Assembly (NCBI GenBank): GCA_047495785.1
Contig: JBLDXI010000036.1
Coordinates: 1,178,001 to 1,242,000, forward strand
Direction of reading: 5' to 3'
Length of the DNA stretch: 64,000 nt
From: Lepidodermella squamata
Taxonomy: Eukaryota; Gastrotricha
Each line of letters begins with the position of its first letter. The stretch's first letter is position 1. Below the pieces are notes generated by a model. The model was not told where the DNA came from. It saw nothing but the letters and a program-made list of their open reading frames with translations, and searched no databases. Shown here one piece after another: positions 46,932 to 57,778 of the stretch. A program made the position numbers and the translations under genes.

Positions 46932-49900
46932 TTAGCGCATTTCAGGAATTGAGAAGGCAGCACAATTGATTTCAACGATTCGCAGCTGGTTCTGGGTCAG
47001 AACTTCATTGAACATTGTCATGCACCCAATGCTTCCAAAGTACGTCGATGACGTATCAGCCCATGCTCTGCAAATAAGGTAAAGTGTAACAACAATAGAA
47101 GCAGGGGGAAAATGTGATTAATTACCGCGCCAAGCTGAGTTGTCCGCTCCCAGTAACGGGTCGATTGGCGTTTGAAATAACATTACCTCTTCGATCGCAA
47201 AGAAATGTCATTGCGGTAGTGTTAGCGTTGTAAGTCAATGTCAGATAGCGCCAATTAAAATTCTGCTGGCAGGTGAGTGAAGTCAGGCCGGAGCTGAATA
47301 CCTTGGCGAGGAAAGTCCGACCTGAACTACCATCAATCCTCAAACCTTGTGTCGTCCCGTTTGGAGCGTATTCGATGATTGTTTTGGTAGAAGTCGAGAG
47401 CGTGGCGAAAAATGCGATGGTAAAACTGCCGGTGCTGAACTTGATCTTTTCGGCAGACAGACTGATGGGACCTGTTGAGTTGTAATAAAACGCCGTGTTC
47501 GCTAAGCCAAATGGCCCCGAAACCTGAGGAAGAGCCGTGTTAGGGGTCGTAAAATTAGCCCTAGGATCGACTAAATCATTCAAATCCGAAACCAACGGCC
47601 AACTGGCTATGGTGGACGGGAGTAGAGCGCTCAAGTTCTCAGGAGACCACGTTTTTCCAGCGTGGATTTGAAGGCACTTCTTCCGAACAATCCATAGCTG
47701 CTTCACCGTGAGGGCGTATTTGAAAACGGACAGGCAGGACAGTTGACCTGCCAAGCTGACTGAGTTATCGAAATTTCGTCCAACTTTCATTTTCGTGCTG
47801 GTAATTGCGGGAGCTGTGACGCTCAAAGTAGACGTTTGGCTGTCGCATACCGCTATCACTTGGTTCGAATTTCTGTTGTAGGAAGCAGCGATGAAGACCC
47901 ATGTTTGAATGGTGTTACCGACAGATAAACAGCCAAGTGCGATTATATTGTTGGAATTATCTGAGAAAGGCAGACAATATACGATGAAAGGTGAAAATGT
48001 CCTAGAATTAACTTTTTGAGAATGTTAGTATTTCATAATTGTCTAATTTAGAATTAAAAAAGTGTACCCCTAGGTCACATAGCCAAGTTGGAAATCTCTA
48101 AAAGAACCACAGGGGGACCCTTTGGTCTTTGGTCATACAATTTGGTCCCAAAAATACCCCATAATTCGAGGATCTTACTTCGCGGGCTGCGCAGTACCGA
48201 TATTCTGTAAAAAACAAGCCACCAAACCGGGCGGAGCAAGTTCCCATATTTGTAAATAAATAGACCCTGGCTACATCCAAATTTGCAAATGTGATAGATA
48301 GTATGAGGAAGACTCTACGTAGATCGTAACGTTAAAATTAGATTTATGCCTATTGATCCAGCCTATTAGACCGAATTAAGCCATTTTTGACCAAATTTCC
48401 ACCCAAGTTTAGATAAATTTTGATCCTTGCGAACTCTCACCTCTATATATGTTCAAGACGTTCGTATTCGGGTTGTAAGTAATGCGGAACAGGGCTGAAT
48501 TCTCGTAAAACACAACAACCGGATAGTAAATGTTGGCGATTGTTACAAAGCGGACGTAGAGAGATATGGTAAATGGCGTGGTGCTGAGGTCTAGCTTGCT
48601 GTTGGTCACGTCAAGATAACCAGCCGTTGAGTTGATAGTGAGCGAAGAGGCTTGAAAATCGAACGGGCCAGTATCGTAGACAGCATCTTGTATAGCACCG
48701 CTGATTTGATTTCCGCTGATATCATTCAAGCCGTAAGTCTGGGTGAGAGGGAGAAACATCAAGTCTAGGGGTAGTCCGAAAGCAGATTCTAAAATCAAGA
48801 GTTCAACATTAAGTTGAGCTTTGAATTGGATATTGGGAATTCGACAAACGTTGTTGGCAAATTGCCAAACTGCTATGAGGCGAATCGATTGACGATGTCT
48901 GAGTTCAAGATATGCGTACACATTGTAACTCATCGATTCGGAGCTTACCCAGTCTTGAGGACAGTTGCCTGCTATGCATTTAGCGGCCATCAGCAGCTGG
49001 TTAGTGCACAGGTTGTACTATTTGAAAAATAACAAAAAAGTATCATCAAATGGGTCATAAGTCATAAAAATGCTACCAAAACCAACTAAAATTCTCGCAC
49101 TGTTTTATTCGAATTTAATCGATCAGTTCAAAAGCGCGCGTGGGAAAATTCTACATCCATTTAGCAACATAAGGAATAATATTCCAAAATTTCTAAATAA
49201 AAAGCTTGTTACCGGCATAGCTGCTAAGCAGGCAGCGTAATTGTCGGAAAAATTGCTATTCGAATAAACGCCAGACTAGAAAGAAATCCTGGGTTAAAGA
49301 AATTCGCTTGAAGTATTAGTTACAAATGAACCGTGGGCAATCCTTGCGGGCAGGTTGGCGAATCTTGGCAAACTCCAGCTGAAGCACATTGATAGGCGGT
49401 CTAGAATAAAAGGGATGCGAAGCGTTTAGGCAACAATTTAAATTCATACCGACGACATGCAGGCGTTACCGGACGAAAAGCTGACGCCTCCAATCTGCAA
49501 AAATTGCCAAAAATATCAAGCTTACCACAGTCTTTTAAGCATCAACTAACATTAACCAGAGGATTCGGGCAAGATGGGCCAATGTAGCAGCCTTTGAATG
49601 CCGTAGCGTTATTGTAACAGTGCACATACTCGATAGCTTGTAAACAAGATTCAATAAATCAATCAAATCTCAACAAATCGTGCAGGAAAACTAACTTTTG
49701 CAAATAGCGAAGGAGTCGTAAACAACGCCATCTGAACTAGCGATCTGATAAATTAGGTTCACGAGATCTGGAATTATGACAATGGGTTGAATGCTCACAG
49801 TCGACGCTGGACAAGTCGTGTTGACGGGAACGCAAATGGACAGGAAATTAGTATTGGAATCGAAACATCTTTTATGTTTTCCCTTGAAGAACCAAGAAAA

Positions 49901-52151
49901 ATGAGGAGGCGCAAGTGATCAACCTTCTAACCTGGATCGAAGCTACACATGTTTGGAAATTCGTCGTAAATTGCGTCGAGTTCGATCCGATGCTTCCAAG
50001 CTGAAGATATGAAACAATTTGAAATTCCCCAATACTAGACCACAGAATTGATGGTTAAATTTAAAAAAAAATCAAATCCATATGATAATTTTTATTAGTT
50101 TAAATCATTTTACGTCGAATTTCTCGGTCCCGTTCGGGCATGAATCAATGCAGCTACCACCGGTTGTAGTATCGTAGCACATGTTGATTGCCTATATTGA
50201 AACGTAAGATTGAATTATAAATGTAGGAGATCCAAAATCTATTATACCCCAGCTTCACAGGATGATTTTGTCGGGAATATTGTCATACCAGGTGTCTGTA
50301 GAAAGTATATCGAAATTTGGAGATAAAAAAAGGAAATTGTGAAAATAATTACATCTGTTCCATCGCATGCGATTTGAGCAGGCTTGCATCCGGAAAATCT
50401 CAGCCCTCCTGAGCCGAAGCAGCGTCGATGTGGGAAGAAAGACTGTGGTGCTGCAAAAATGGACCAATTATTTCAAAAATTTCTGGTTCAGTTATTTTAA
50501 CAAACCTGATTCGCATTCGCCGAGATCTGTAAATGTAACGCCGGTCGAAAATTGGTTGGTACTACCAGCTGGGCAACTTTCGTTGCCATCAGTGGGTATG
50601 CACTTGACCAGAGAATAGTTTTGCGAGTTCAGGCAGAATTTGTGCGGTTTCTAAATATGCCGTGAAAAAATCTAAAACTCGCAATCAACAAATGAATTTA
50701 CCTTGTATATTGGGAGATAACTCAGGCATTGAGCATAATTTTCGCCAAAATCTTTCCCGCTGTTGAAAGTTGTAACCTGAAATGAGACATCGAGGCGATT
50801 CTTTAAATCTATCTTAATTTCCTACCAGACTCATTGGCGATCGACATATTCCTTGGCAAAGCAATGCTGATGCAGATTTGCATAGGGCTGCTGGCTGCAA
50901 TGGAAAGACGAAAATATATATCTCGAAGCGAGAATCTCAAGCAATTAACCCCAGCAATGCAATGTTTTTTGTCAATGTATGATCCACTGCTGAAAGCCTG
51001 GAAAAGAGAAATTATTTGGTAATTGAAAGTTGAAGATTGAAAAAAATATTTCTAAAGCTGAAATATTTCTTTATCTTTAGCTTTATCTCGAATATTTCAA
51101 AAATTAAACGCCTCTACAAAATTTGATATTAGATTCCCAATAATTATTTTGATGAATCATGCATTTTGGTACCGTCTCCAGTTGGCTTTTAGCCATGTTG
51201 TTTCGCCATGAAGTTATAGTGGTTAAAGGATAAGATTAGACTACTTCACCTGTGACTGCGTTGATTCATTGCATCCTGGGGTAGCCAACAGGCAGCCAGC
51301 AAATGATCGATCCGCTTTCGAGAAGCATCGAACGTGCGGCGAATAATCAGAACCTCTTATTGCAGCTATAATACAATTGAACGTGTAACGAAGTTAAAAA
51401 ATTAGACCGTCAACCTTGGATTTGCGATAAGCAGTCAGACAAAGTGATTATGAGATTTAATTCACGCTGAAATACATCAAAGTTTAAACGGAAATGGAGC
51501 AAAAGGTACCATTCTCACCCAGCCAACTGGGCATTGGCTGTCTATCGGTACACAGGTCAGGACTGAACCTTTGCCGCACTGGATCGCTGGGTTGACCTGC
51601 GCAGAAAAATATAAAACTTTCATAATTCAATTTAGAAATTCAAAAACAGACCATATAAGGCCGAATTTTGACGAGGCAGGCATCATAACGCGGCTTGAAT
51701 AACAAGCCCGTAAAATCCAAATGCTGTTGGGAAAACAGGATAATTTCTAGATTTTTATTGAAATGGAAAATTACCGCAATTTCGTCCTTTGAACAAGAAA
51801 CCAGTTTGGGGAGGCATCTCAAAGTGAACAGCTGCGGGTTGTAGCAGCTGTGGGCTGACTGAATCAGAAACCCTGTATGAAAACTTTATAAAAAATCATC
51901 TTACAAACTCACGCCCTGTTTACAACTAGTGGAATCAGGAAGCGCTGGGCCAAGCTATTCCCATTAAATTATAGGAAAGTATTAAGTATTTTATAGACTT
52001 TATACAAGAAGCTTACCTGGAATTCTTCGAATAGGTCACACTCAGGTTTGCAGTCGACGAATGCGTCGTTCCATCGTGAAAAGCATCGCTTGAAACAGCC
52101 AACTCCGCTAAAGGCGAGCGTGACTAGCAAGAAAATTTTTAAACAATTCAT
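46932..52151 (-). CDS. Gene B1: long secreted cysteine-repeat protein with two LamG-like domains (1011 aa, 26 exons)
   Basis: Exons: 52017-52151, 51913-51954, 51775-51858, 51652-51723, 51519-51596, 51415-51466, 51250-51365, 50950-50997, 50826-50894, 50702-50776, 50506-50650, 50353-50450, 50248-50295, 50114-50191, 49932-50000, 49799-49882, 49696-49744, 49557-49636, 49450-49494, 49332-49400, 49213-49275, 48949-49017, 48850-48898, 48441-48788, 47126-47960, 46932-47067 (3036 nt, open, all phases consistent). The start MNCLKIFLLVTLAFSGVGC is a signal peptide. Residues about 20-572 comprise 12 cysteine repeats (for example HKRCFDSNTNFLSIC, VHCYNNATAFKGC), twice the number in the A genes. Two LamG-like domains follow (FLPLTQTYGLNDISGN; SWPLVSDLNDLVDP). 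Most introns are only 50-60 nt. Its role is as inferred for the A genes. Confidence 0.85.
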
Positions 52152-52299
52152 AGTAATCTCCGCGGTCGAAAATTGATTGAATGAATCGTATCTATAGATA
52201 TGCCCTGAAATCACGTATTTTTTTTGAAAGGCGCGTGCTGTAAATAATAGATAATGCTCTAGTTTCTAACGACTCCATGAACTTCTCGAACTCGTCCAA

Positions 52300-53890
52300 G
52301 ATAGCTTGGCCTAGTTCTAACTAGGTTAAAAGAGTAACAAACATGGACAGTCATTGAATGTCGTTAACTTCAAATTGGCTGCCTCAGAATGGCCAGCAGG
52401 TCTCAACCAGTACGCTACCCAGCTTTTGAAAGGTTCTCAGAATTCTACTTCATCCACTGCCTGTATGAATGTTCAGGCATGCAACACACCTGATCTTATC
52501 TTATGTTAAGCTTGATCATATCAGCCAAGGAACCGAAGGCAAGAGGCGTGCTCCGGGCTCAGGGCTCAGAAGTTGAAGGCCTAATAATAGCAACAAGTTC
52601 CACGCAAGCACTATCCACAGCATGTTAGGTGCGCAAACTCGGTTTTTCTGGCCGCTTGCAGCCAGTCGAGGCAAATTTTGGCGGCCGGCTGGTCTTTGAG
52701 CTCAGTAACATTGCGTGCGGCCGGTTGAGGCTTATGCAGTCGACGATTTGGTTTTAAACAGAAGGAGGGAAGGCACCCAGCTTCAACATCTTTTAAAGTA
52801 ACCCATTGATCTAATGATCTTGATTTTAGGGTTTATGGGAAAATTCGGGGCATTTTTGCATGTTAAATGATGACTGAAATGCGCGACTATCGAAAATCTG
52901 ATCTATACGGAACATCGTGCTAGTTTTTAGAAGTTTGTTTGAATGCGATCCCACTTTTTCTTAGCCGTTTGCCGCTATCAAGTTGATAGAACGGAGAGAT
53001 TTCGTTGGCATTGGACCGTTAGATCCATGGGTTGGAATGTACCAATCGTGGTATACAATTTTGTATTAATTGGAAATTCTGTACTCTGCAAGCGGCCCTA
53101 AGAGTAAAAATTAGCACCATGGTGAGGGTTTTTTTTTATTCGCAACACTTCGAACAGTATATACTGTATTTTGTGTATTATCGTTCGAAAATAGCACTCT
53201 CTACAAAAAATGCAATAACTTTCTACACGTTCGAAAATTCACTATATTTTATACAGTATAAACATAGATAAATAAAAAAGAGAGATCTGACACGCAAGTA
53301 CATTTATGTGTGCCGAAATGAGTCATCAAGAGTTTTTGCTTTTTGGTCGCGTGACCTGAAAATCACTTGTCAACATCCTATAAAAAATACGGCATAATCA
53401 ACGCAAGTGACAAGTGATTTCGGGTGGCTACTTCACCTCAATTTATCTCAAAACACACCCCCTTCGATTTTCTCGAAAAAAATAGGACATGTAGATCTCA
53501 CCTTCAACTCAACGCTTGTCAAACCGGAATTTCCGGCCAGGGAACGGTTTTTGGTAGAAAAATTCTGAAAGAAGCACGTTTCCGCGCAGTGATTATTATT
53601 GCTTTTTCTAGCTTTGTGCAAAAAATTGCCTGATGAATCACGGCCTCATTTGCAATAATTATGATTCACGCCACCAAAAAAACTAGCTACCAGCCCCACG
53701 CCATAAAATTGATTGCTGAAATGCGGAAGATTTGAAAAATTCTAGAAAAATAACGGAAGGCCGGCCGCAAATTCGGAAAAAATGTGGGAGTGTCGCGGCC
53801 TGTTAGGGATATCTTGCGGCTGCCAAAATCGCCGGCAGTTAAAAAGGTTTGCGCAACCCAGTGTTAGAGCATGATTTTAAATCGATTAGA
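52300..53890. other. Intergenic spacer B1-A5 with a possible inverted-repeat element
   Basis: No gene is supported. TGCGCAAAC near 52630 and GTTTGCGCAACCC near 53850, each flanked by G+C-rich GGCCGC words, are in inverted orientation. They may mark the ends of a 1.2-kb non-coding element. Flanking duplications are not convincing. Confidence 0.3.
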
Positions 53891-54046
53891 AGTCGATGAT
53901 TTAATAAGACAACGGCAATGCACCATATTTTATTTCCTTAAGATTGTCAGGATTTGCCAAAAAATAACATCTGAATAGAGTTTAGTGACCAATTGATTCA
54001 ATTTGGTATAATTTAACAGAAGTGAGTAACAGCCTTGGGTTGAAGT

Positions 54047-56122
54047 TTAACGCTTAGAACCATACGCATCGTCGTTGCACTCGTTCTCGGTTTCGTACCC
54101 GCCATTGTTGACTTGGAACTAAGTCGTTAAATAATGACATTAAACTCGAATTATCAAGAAGTCTCTCTCACCGAAAATTCCGGGCAGTTTTCCGCCAAGG
54201 TAAGGCATATATTAGCACCCGTGCCACTCGAGCAGAGCTTGTACTGAAATGTATAGAATATAGGCGATCAGATATTCTTTAAGGTATCGGTTTATCGAAT
54301 TTAAAGTGTATTCGAAACAAATACCTTGATAACCCTTATGTCCACCTTGCATGCGTGGTAATTATCTCCGAAAGAAGTTGAGTTGCCGTAGACTTTAACC
54401 TAACATGAAGAAATTACCTGACGAATCCAAAACATTGTTGAATGGCTTACCCGGGTACCACTCGGAACAATCCCATAGCACTTCGTGCCATTGCTTGTGA
54501 GACATTGGACGGCTCGCTATTTAAAACCAAACTTAATCAACAAATTCAATCGGAGATCGAAAGATAAAAAAATATTTAGGGTGAACTTTTTTTTATGACA
54601 AAACACCTTTCCCACTTATTTTTTCACTTAATTCGAGTTGGAAACTAGCGTACTAGTTTTCCGTTTTCAGTTTTCGGGGTTCTGAAAACGCAACCAATTG
54701 TTTTCGCTTCATAATAGTTATTGATGAAGTGCACGGGCCCTAAATATCGAACTTGAAAAAACTAACCCTGAACCCTAACCAAGCCCCAACCCTAACCCTA
54801 AACCTGACTCCCAAACCTAACCCATGAGCCAACTCCTAATGTAAAAAATTATCCTATTTATAAATTGTGTATGTCAGATGATTTTGCCTTACATTTATCA
54901 TAGACACTTCGTCCTTCGTCAAGAATATTTTTTAAATGGAAATTATGAATTCTGAAAATTTTAAATATTTGGATTTCAGCAAAAAGCTCCGATTATATAA
55001 TCGAAATGTTAATTTATTAGTGTTTACCCCTGTTAGGCAGTTTGCTCGGTTGGTGAACGTCGCAGGCGAAAATTCTGGCGTTTCAGCCCAAAAGTCACAG
55101 CCGGTTGACGCGAGGCGGCAATCGATGAAGCTCCCGTTATACTTCGTGAAGCACCTGACATGCGGCTTTTCACTGTCCGGAACTTTAACTGTTACCGTAC
55201 AGCATAAATAAGTAAATTCCATGGTTACAAAAATTGATTAAAAACTCACGTGAAGTTCCAGAGATGCAGAGGCTTAAATTAGCGTACGCGCTGCCACCTT
55301 CGAGCTATAACAAACAAATTATACGATCAGCTAGTAAAAACCCAGCTTCAAACCCAGTTCTCAGGGCAGGGGAAGGCGGTTGGGACACATGTCTTGACTA
55401 CGCCATTGTCCGTGCATCGCTTGAAAGATTGATTCTAAAATCAAAGGAGTCAAGTACAATAAATATTCCAGCGCTGATTAAATTACCGCAAATTTCGATT
55501 TCGCGTTATTGCAAGCGGCCAAGCTGTCTTTCAGCGTCGTATTTCTGAACCAATCCAGCTAAATAATGAAATAAAAATAAAATAACACAGTAGATAGCGC
55601 TGAATGTTTACCTCGATTTCTCTATCAGCAGCTGGTTCGCCAGTTAATTTGCAGTTTCCAAGGCCGGGATTGCAACGTGGTGTTAGGGCGCCGTATTTGT
55701 AGCACATTTTAGCATTCTGTGTTTGATACGGGTTAAAATAATGTAGGGAGCCAGACCAGAATTTCGATTTCTTACCCCTGATCGACACGATGCTAAATCC
55801 GGGAACAAGGGACCCCACTGTATTCAAATAAAAATGAATTATTCCAAAATCAATAAAAAAATGGAAAATTATTTGATCTCAAATAAATTAAATTTTCCGA
55901 TCGACTGCGAGTTTTGAAGAAATAAAATGAACTTGATTTAAAGCTGTGATTAAAATAATTCCTAAATAAAAATACCTGATACTCGGCAATAGGATCACAG
56001 GTATCGCGGCACGAAGTAAATGCGTTGTTGGTAACTTGGAAGCATCGCTTGAACACCTGGCCCGATGCCTGGCCAATGAACGCGAACGAAATAACGAGAA
56101 TTATCGAAATAAATCTTCTCAT
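54047..56122 (-). CDS. Gene A5: short secreted cysteine-repeat protein without LamG domains (315 aa)
   Basis: Exons: 55976-56122, 55776-55817, 55612-55716, 55487-55558, 55354-55434, 55250-55304, 55028-55188, 54451-54516, 54325-54399, 54172-54243, 54047-54118 (948 nt, open). The signal peptide begins MRRFISIILVISFAFIG. Six cysteine repeats align exon by exon with A1-A4. Exon 11 is replaced by a short terminal exon encoding FQVNNGGYETENECNDD and ending in SKR-stop. All LamG exons are missing, yet the sequence after the stop (about 53920-54020, with AATAAA complement at 53929) is homologous to the 3' flank of A2 and A3. An internal deletion plus a new terminal exon therefore made a shorter secreted paralogue. 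Its intact frame argues that it is functional. Confidence 0.8.
54762..54830. repeat. Degenerate telomere-like (CCCTAA) repeats
   Basis: An impure run of CCCTAA, CCCTGA and CCTAAC units lies within intron 7 of A5. In complement it is TTAGGG-like, the usual metazoan telomere unit outside most arthropods. It is probably an interstitial repair scar or simple repeat. Confidence 0.6.
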
Positions 56123-56196
56123 TATCTCATTTGAACAGAAAACAAATGCTCAATGGCGTGAAAAAGTAGAGAAATCTGTTAAAATCACGTATTTTT

Positions 56197-56216
56197 GCCT
56201 GGCCCGTGGCTCGTGC
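56197..56216 (-). promoter_or_regulatory. Conserved upstream motif of A5
   Basis: On the minus strand this reads GCACGAGCCACGGGCCAGGC, about 75 bp before the A5 start codon. It is the same element as in A1-A4. Confidence 0.42.
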
Positions 56217-56299
56217 CTGATTTTCTGTGTGAAACGACACGCATGTGATAGAACAACAAAAACAAAAACAAAACGCATTGAACACTGACCTTGTCACCA

Positions 56300-57778
56300 C
56301 ATAATCAGTCAACTATCGATTATTTATATGTATTCTACTCAGAGGAGGAATTATATTAGATTTATTATCATACTTCCGACTCTGGGTAGAATATTTCCAT
56401 AAATCACAAGTTACAGAAATCATCCCTGGGACCCGGGCGTTGGTTTACCTGGTAGACCCCGGTTTCGAAGTGTTCATTTTGAAAAATAAATCATCCGTTT
56501 TTTGCAAAACGGTTTACTTCCTCATGTTTTTTATTGAGCCTTAATTTTCACTCGCTTTGGGCGAATTGCTGCCGAAATTCTGCCCGGACTCTCGGCCCTT
56601 TCGTTTGTTTTTCATGTTGGTTTTAACTGGATTCTATCAACAATTCCCACAGTTTTTCGCTGTTTCAGGTTTTTTCGATGTTCCTTGACTCGTCGCAAGC
56701 TTCGTGACGGATCAAGACGCTGTGAATCGATGGCATGCGTTAGGTCCTGATTCAACAAAATCCGGAATTCTCTGGCGGAGCTGAACCGTGAACCACTCGG
56801 CCTTGTCGTTGTTACGATGGCGATTGTTGATCGATATCTGACTGGGCTATTATGTTGCGTGCGTTCGAAATTGAGTTCCACGTGGACAGAATCCAGCCCG
56901 ATTTCGTCGAAATTCGAGAGAATGCTGCCCGATTCGTTTCCAAGTTGAGCGGAGTTCTAGGCCGATTCATCAGGTTCTTCTCAAATTCTGGACGAAATTG
57001 TATGCGATCATGTCGAAATAGAAATATATCGCTGTTCGGTTTTGTCCCATCTGATCACAAGTCCTGTCGGAAATCTTGAAGCCTTGGCTAACTTCTGCCT
57101 GCCTGAACACTGATATTGTTCGAGACGGAAATGTTATTGGAAATCATGCATTTCTCGCAACATATTAGGAATGACTACGAGGGAATGACTCACAAAAACA
57201 ATATTGCAGAGTTCATAGATTATACTTTCCTATAGTTCCTTTTCCTATAGCGTACGAGGGACAGGGGGAAGGGGTCGGATGAAAATAGCTTAAATTAACA
57301 AATTTTAACAAATTTCATGCGATCGCTATGTTTGATGCTCTTTCATCATTTTTTCACACGCTCATCTAATTTCCAATGCAGCCTTTTCACAGAATGATGC
57401 CATTCAGCCTCAAATCATGGTTTTTCACAAAGTCGCGGACAGCATTTTCCCCATCAATTTCCTCTCCCGAACCCCATTCTTACGAATATTTGTGGAAATT
57501 TCACCCCAGACAAGATTTATCGACTGGCGAAAACCGCATTGAAAAATTCTCCAAGGTTACAAAGTTGTTCAGAAAACGCGAGGCAAAAACAATTTAGCGT
57601 ATACTTTTTTTTAGATTGGTTGGATTTTAAATTTTAACAGTTTTAGATTGGTTTTTCCGCTAAAATCTATGAACGTTGATAAGAAGCTTTTAGAATTTTC
57701 GAAAAATTCGTCCAATTCACACTCAGATTCACCGGGTAAAACAAGAGGAAACAACACTTGAATCGTGCAAATACTAAC
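56300..57778. other. Spacer between A5 and the truncated end of B2
   Basis: The two LamG exons expected at the 3' end of B2 are missing here. Two overlapping open frames around 56612-57079 on opposite strands have no recognised domain. A single arm of the foldback family lies at 57427-57606. Confidence 0.4.
57427..57606. mobile_element. Diverged single arm of the 27.2-kb foldback family
   Basis: This aligns by eye to the right arm at 27775-27960: CGCGGACAGCATTTTC, then GACAAGATTTATCGACTGGC, GAAAACC, and a GCGTATAC end (GCATAC in the other copy). The second arm is absent. It lies where B2 lost its 3' exons. Confidence 0.5.

Noticed and set aside
56612-57079. Two overlapping 75-89 codon frames on opposite strands
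   Set aside because: Neither shows a domain, splice sites or similarity to the cluster, and overlapping opposite frames argue against coding.
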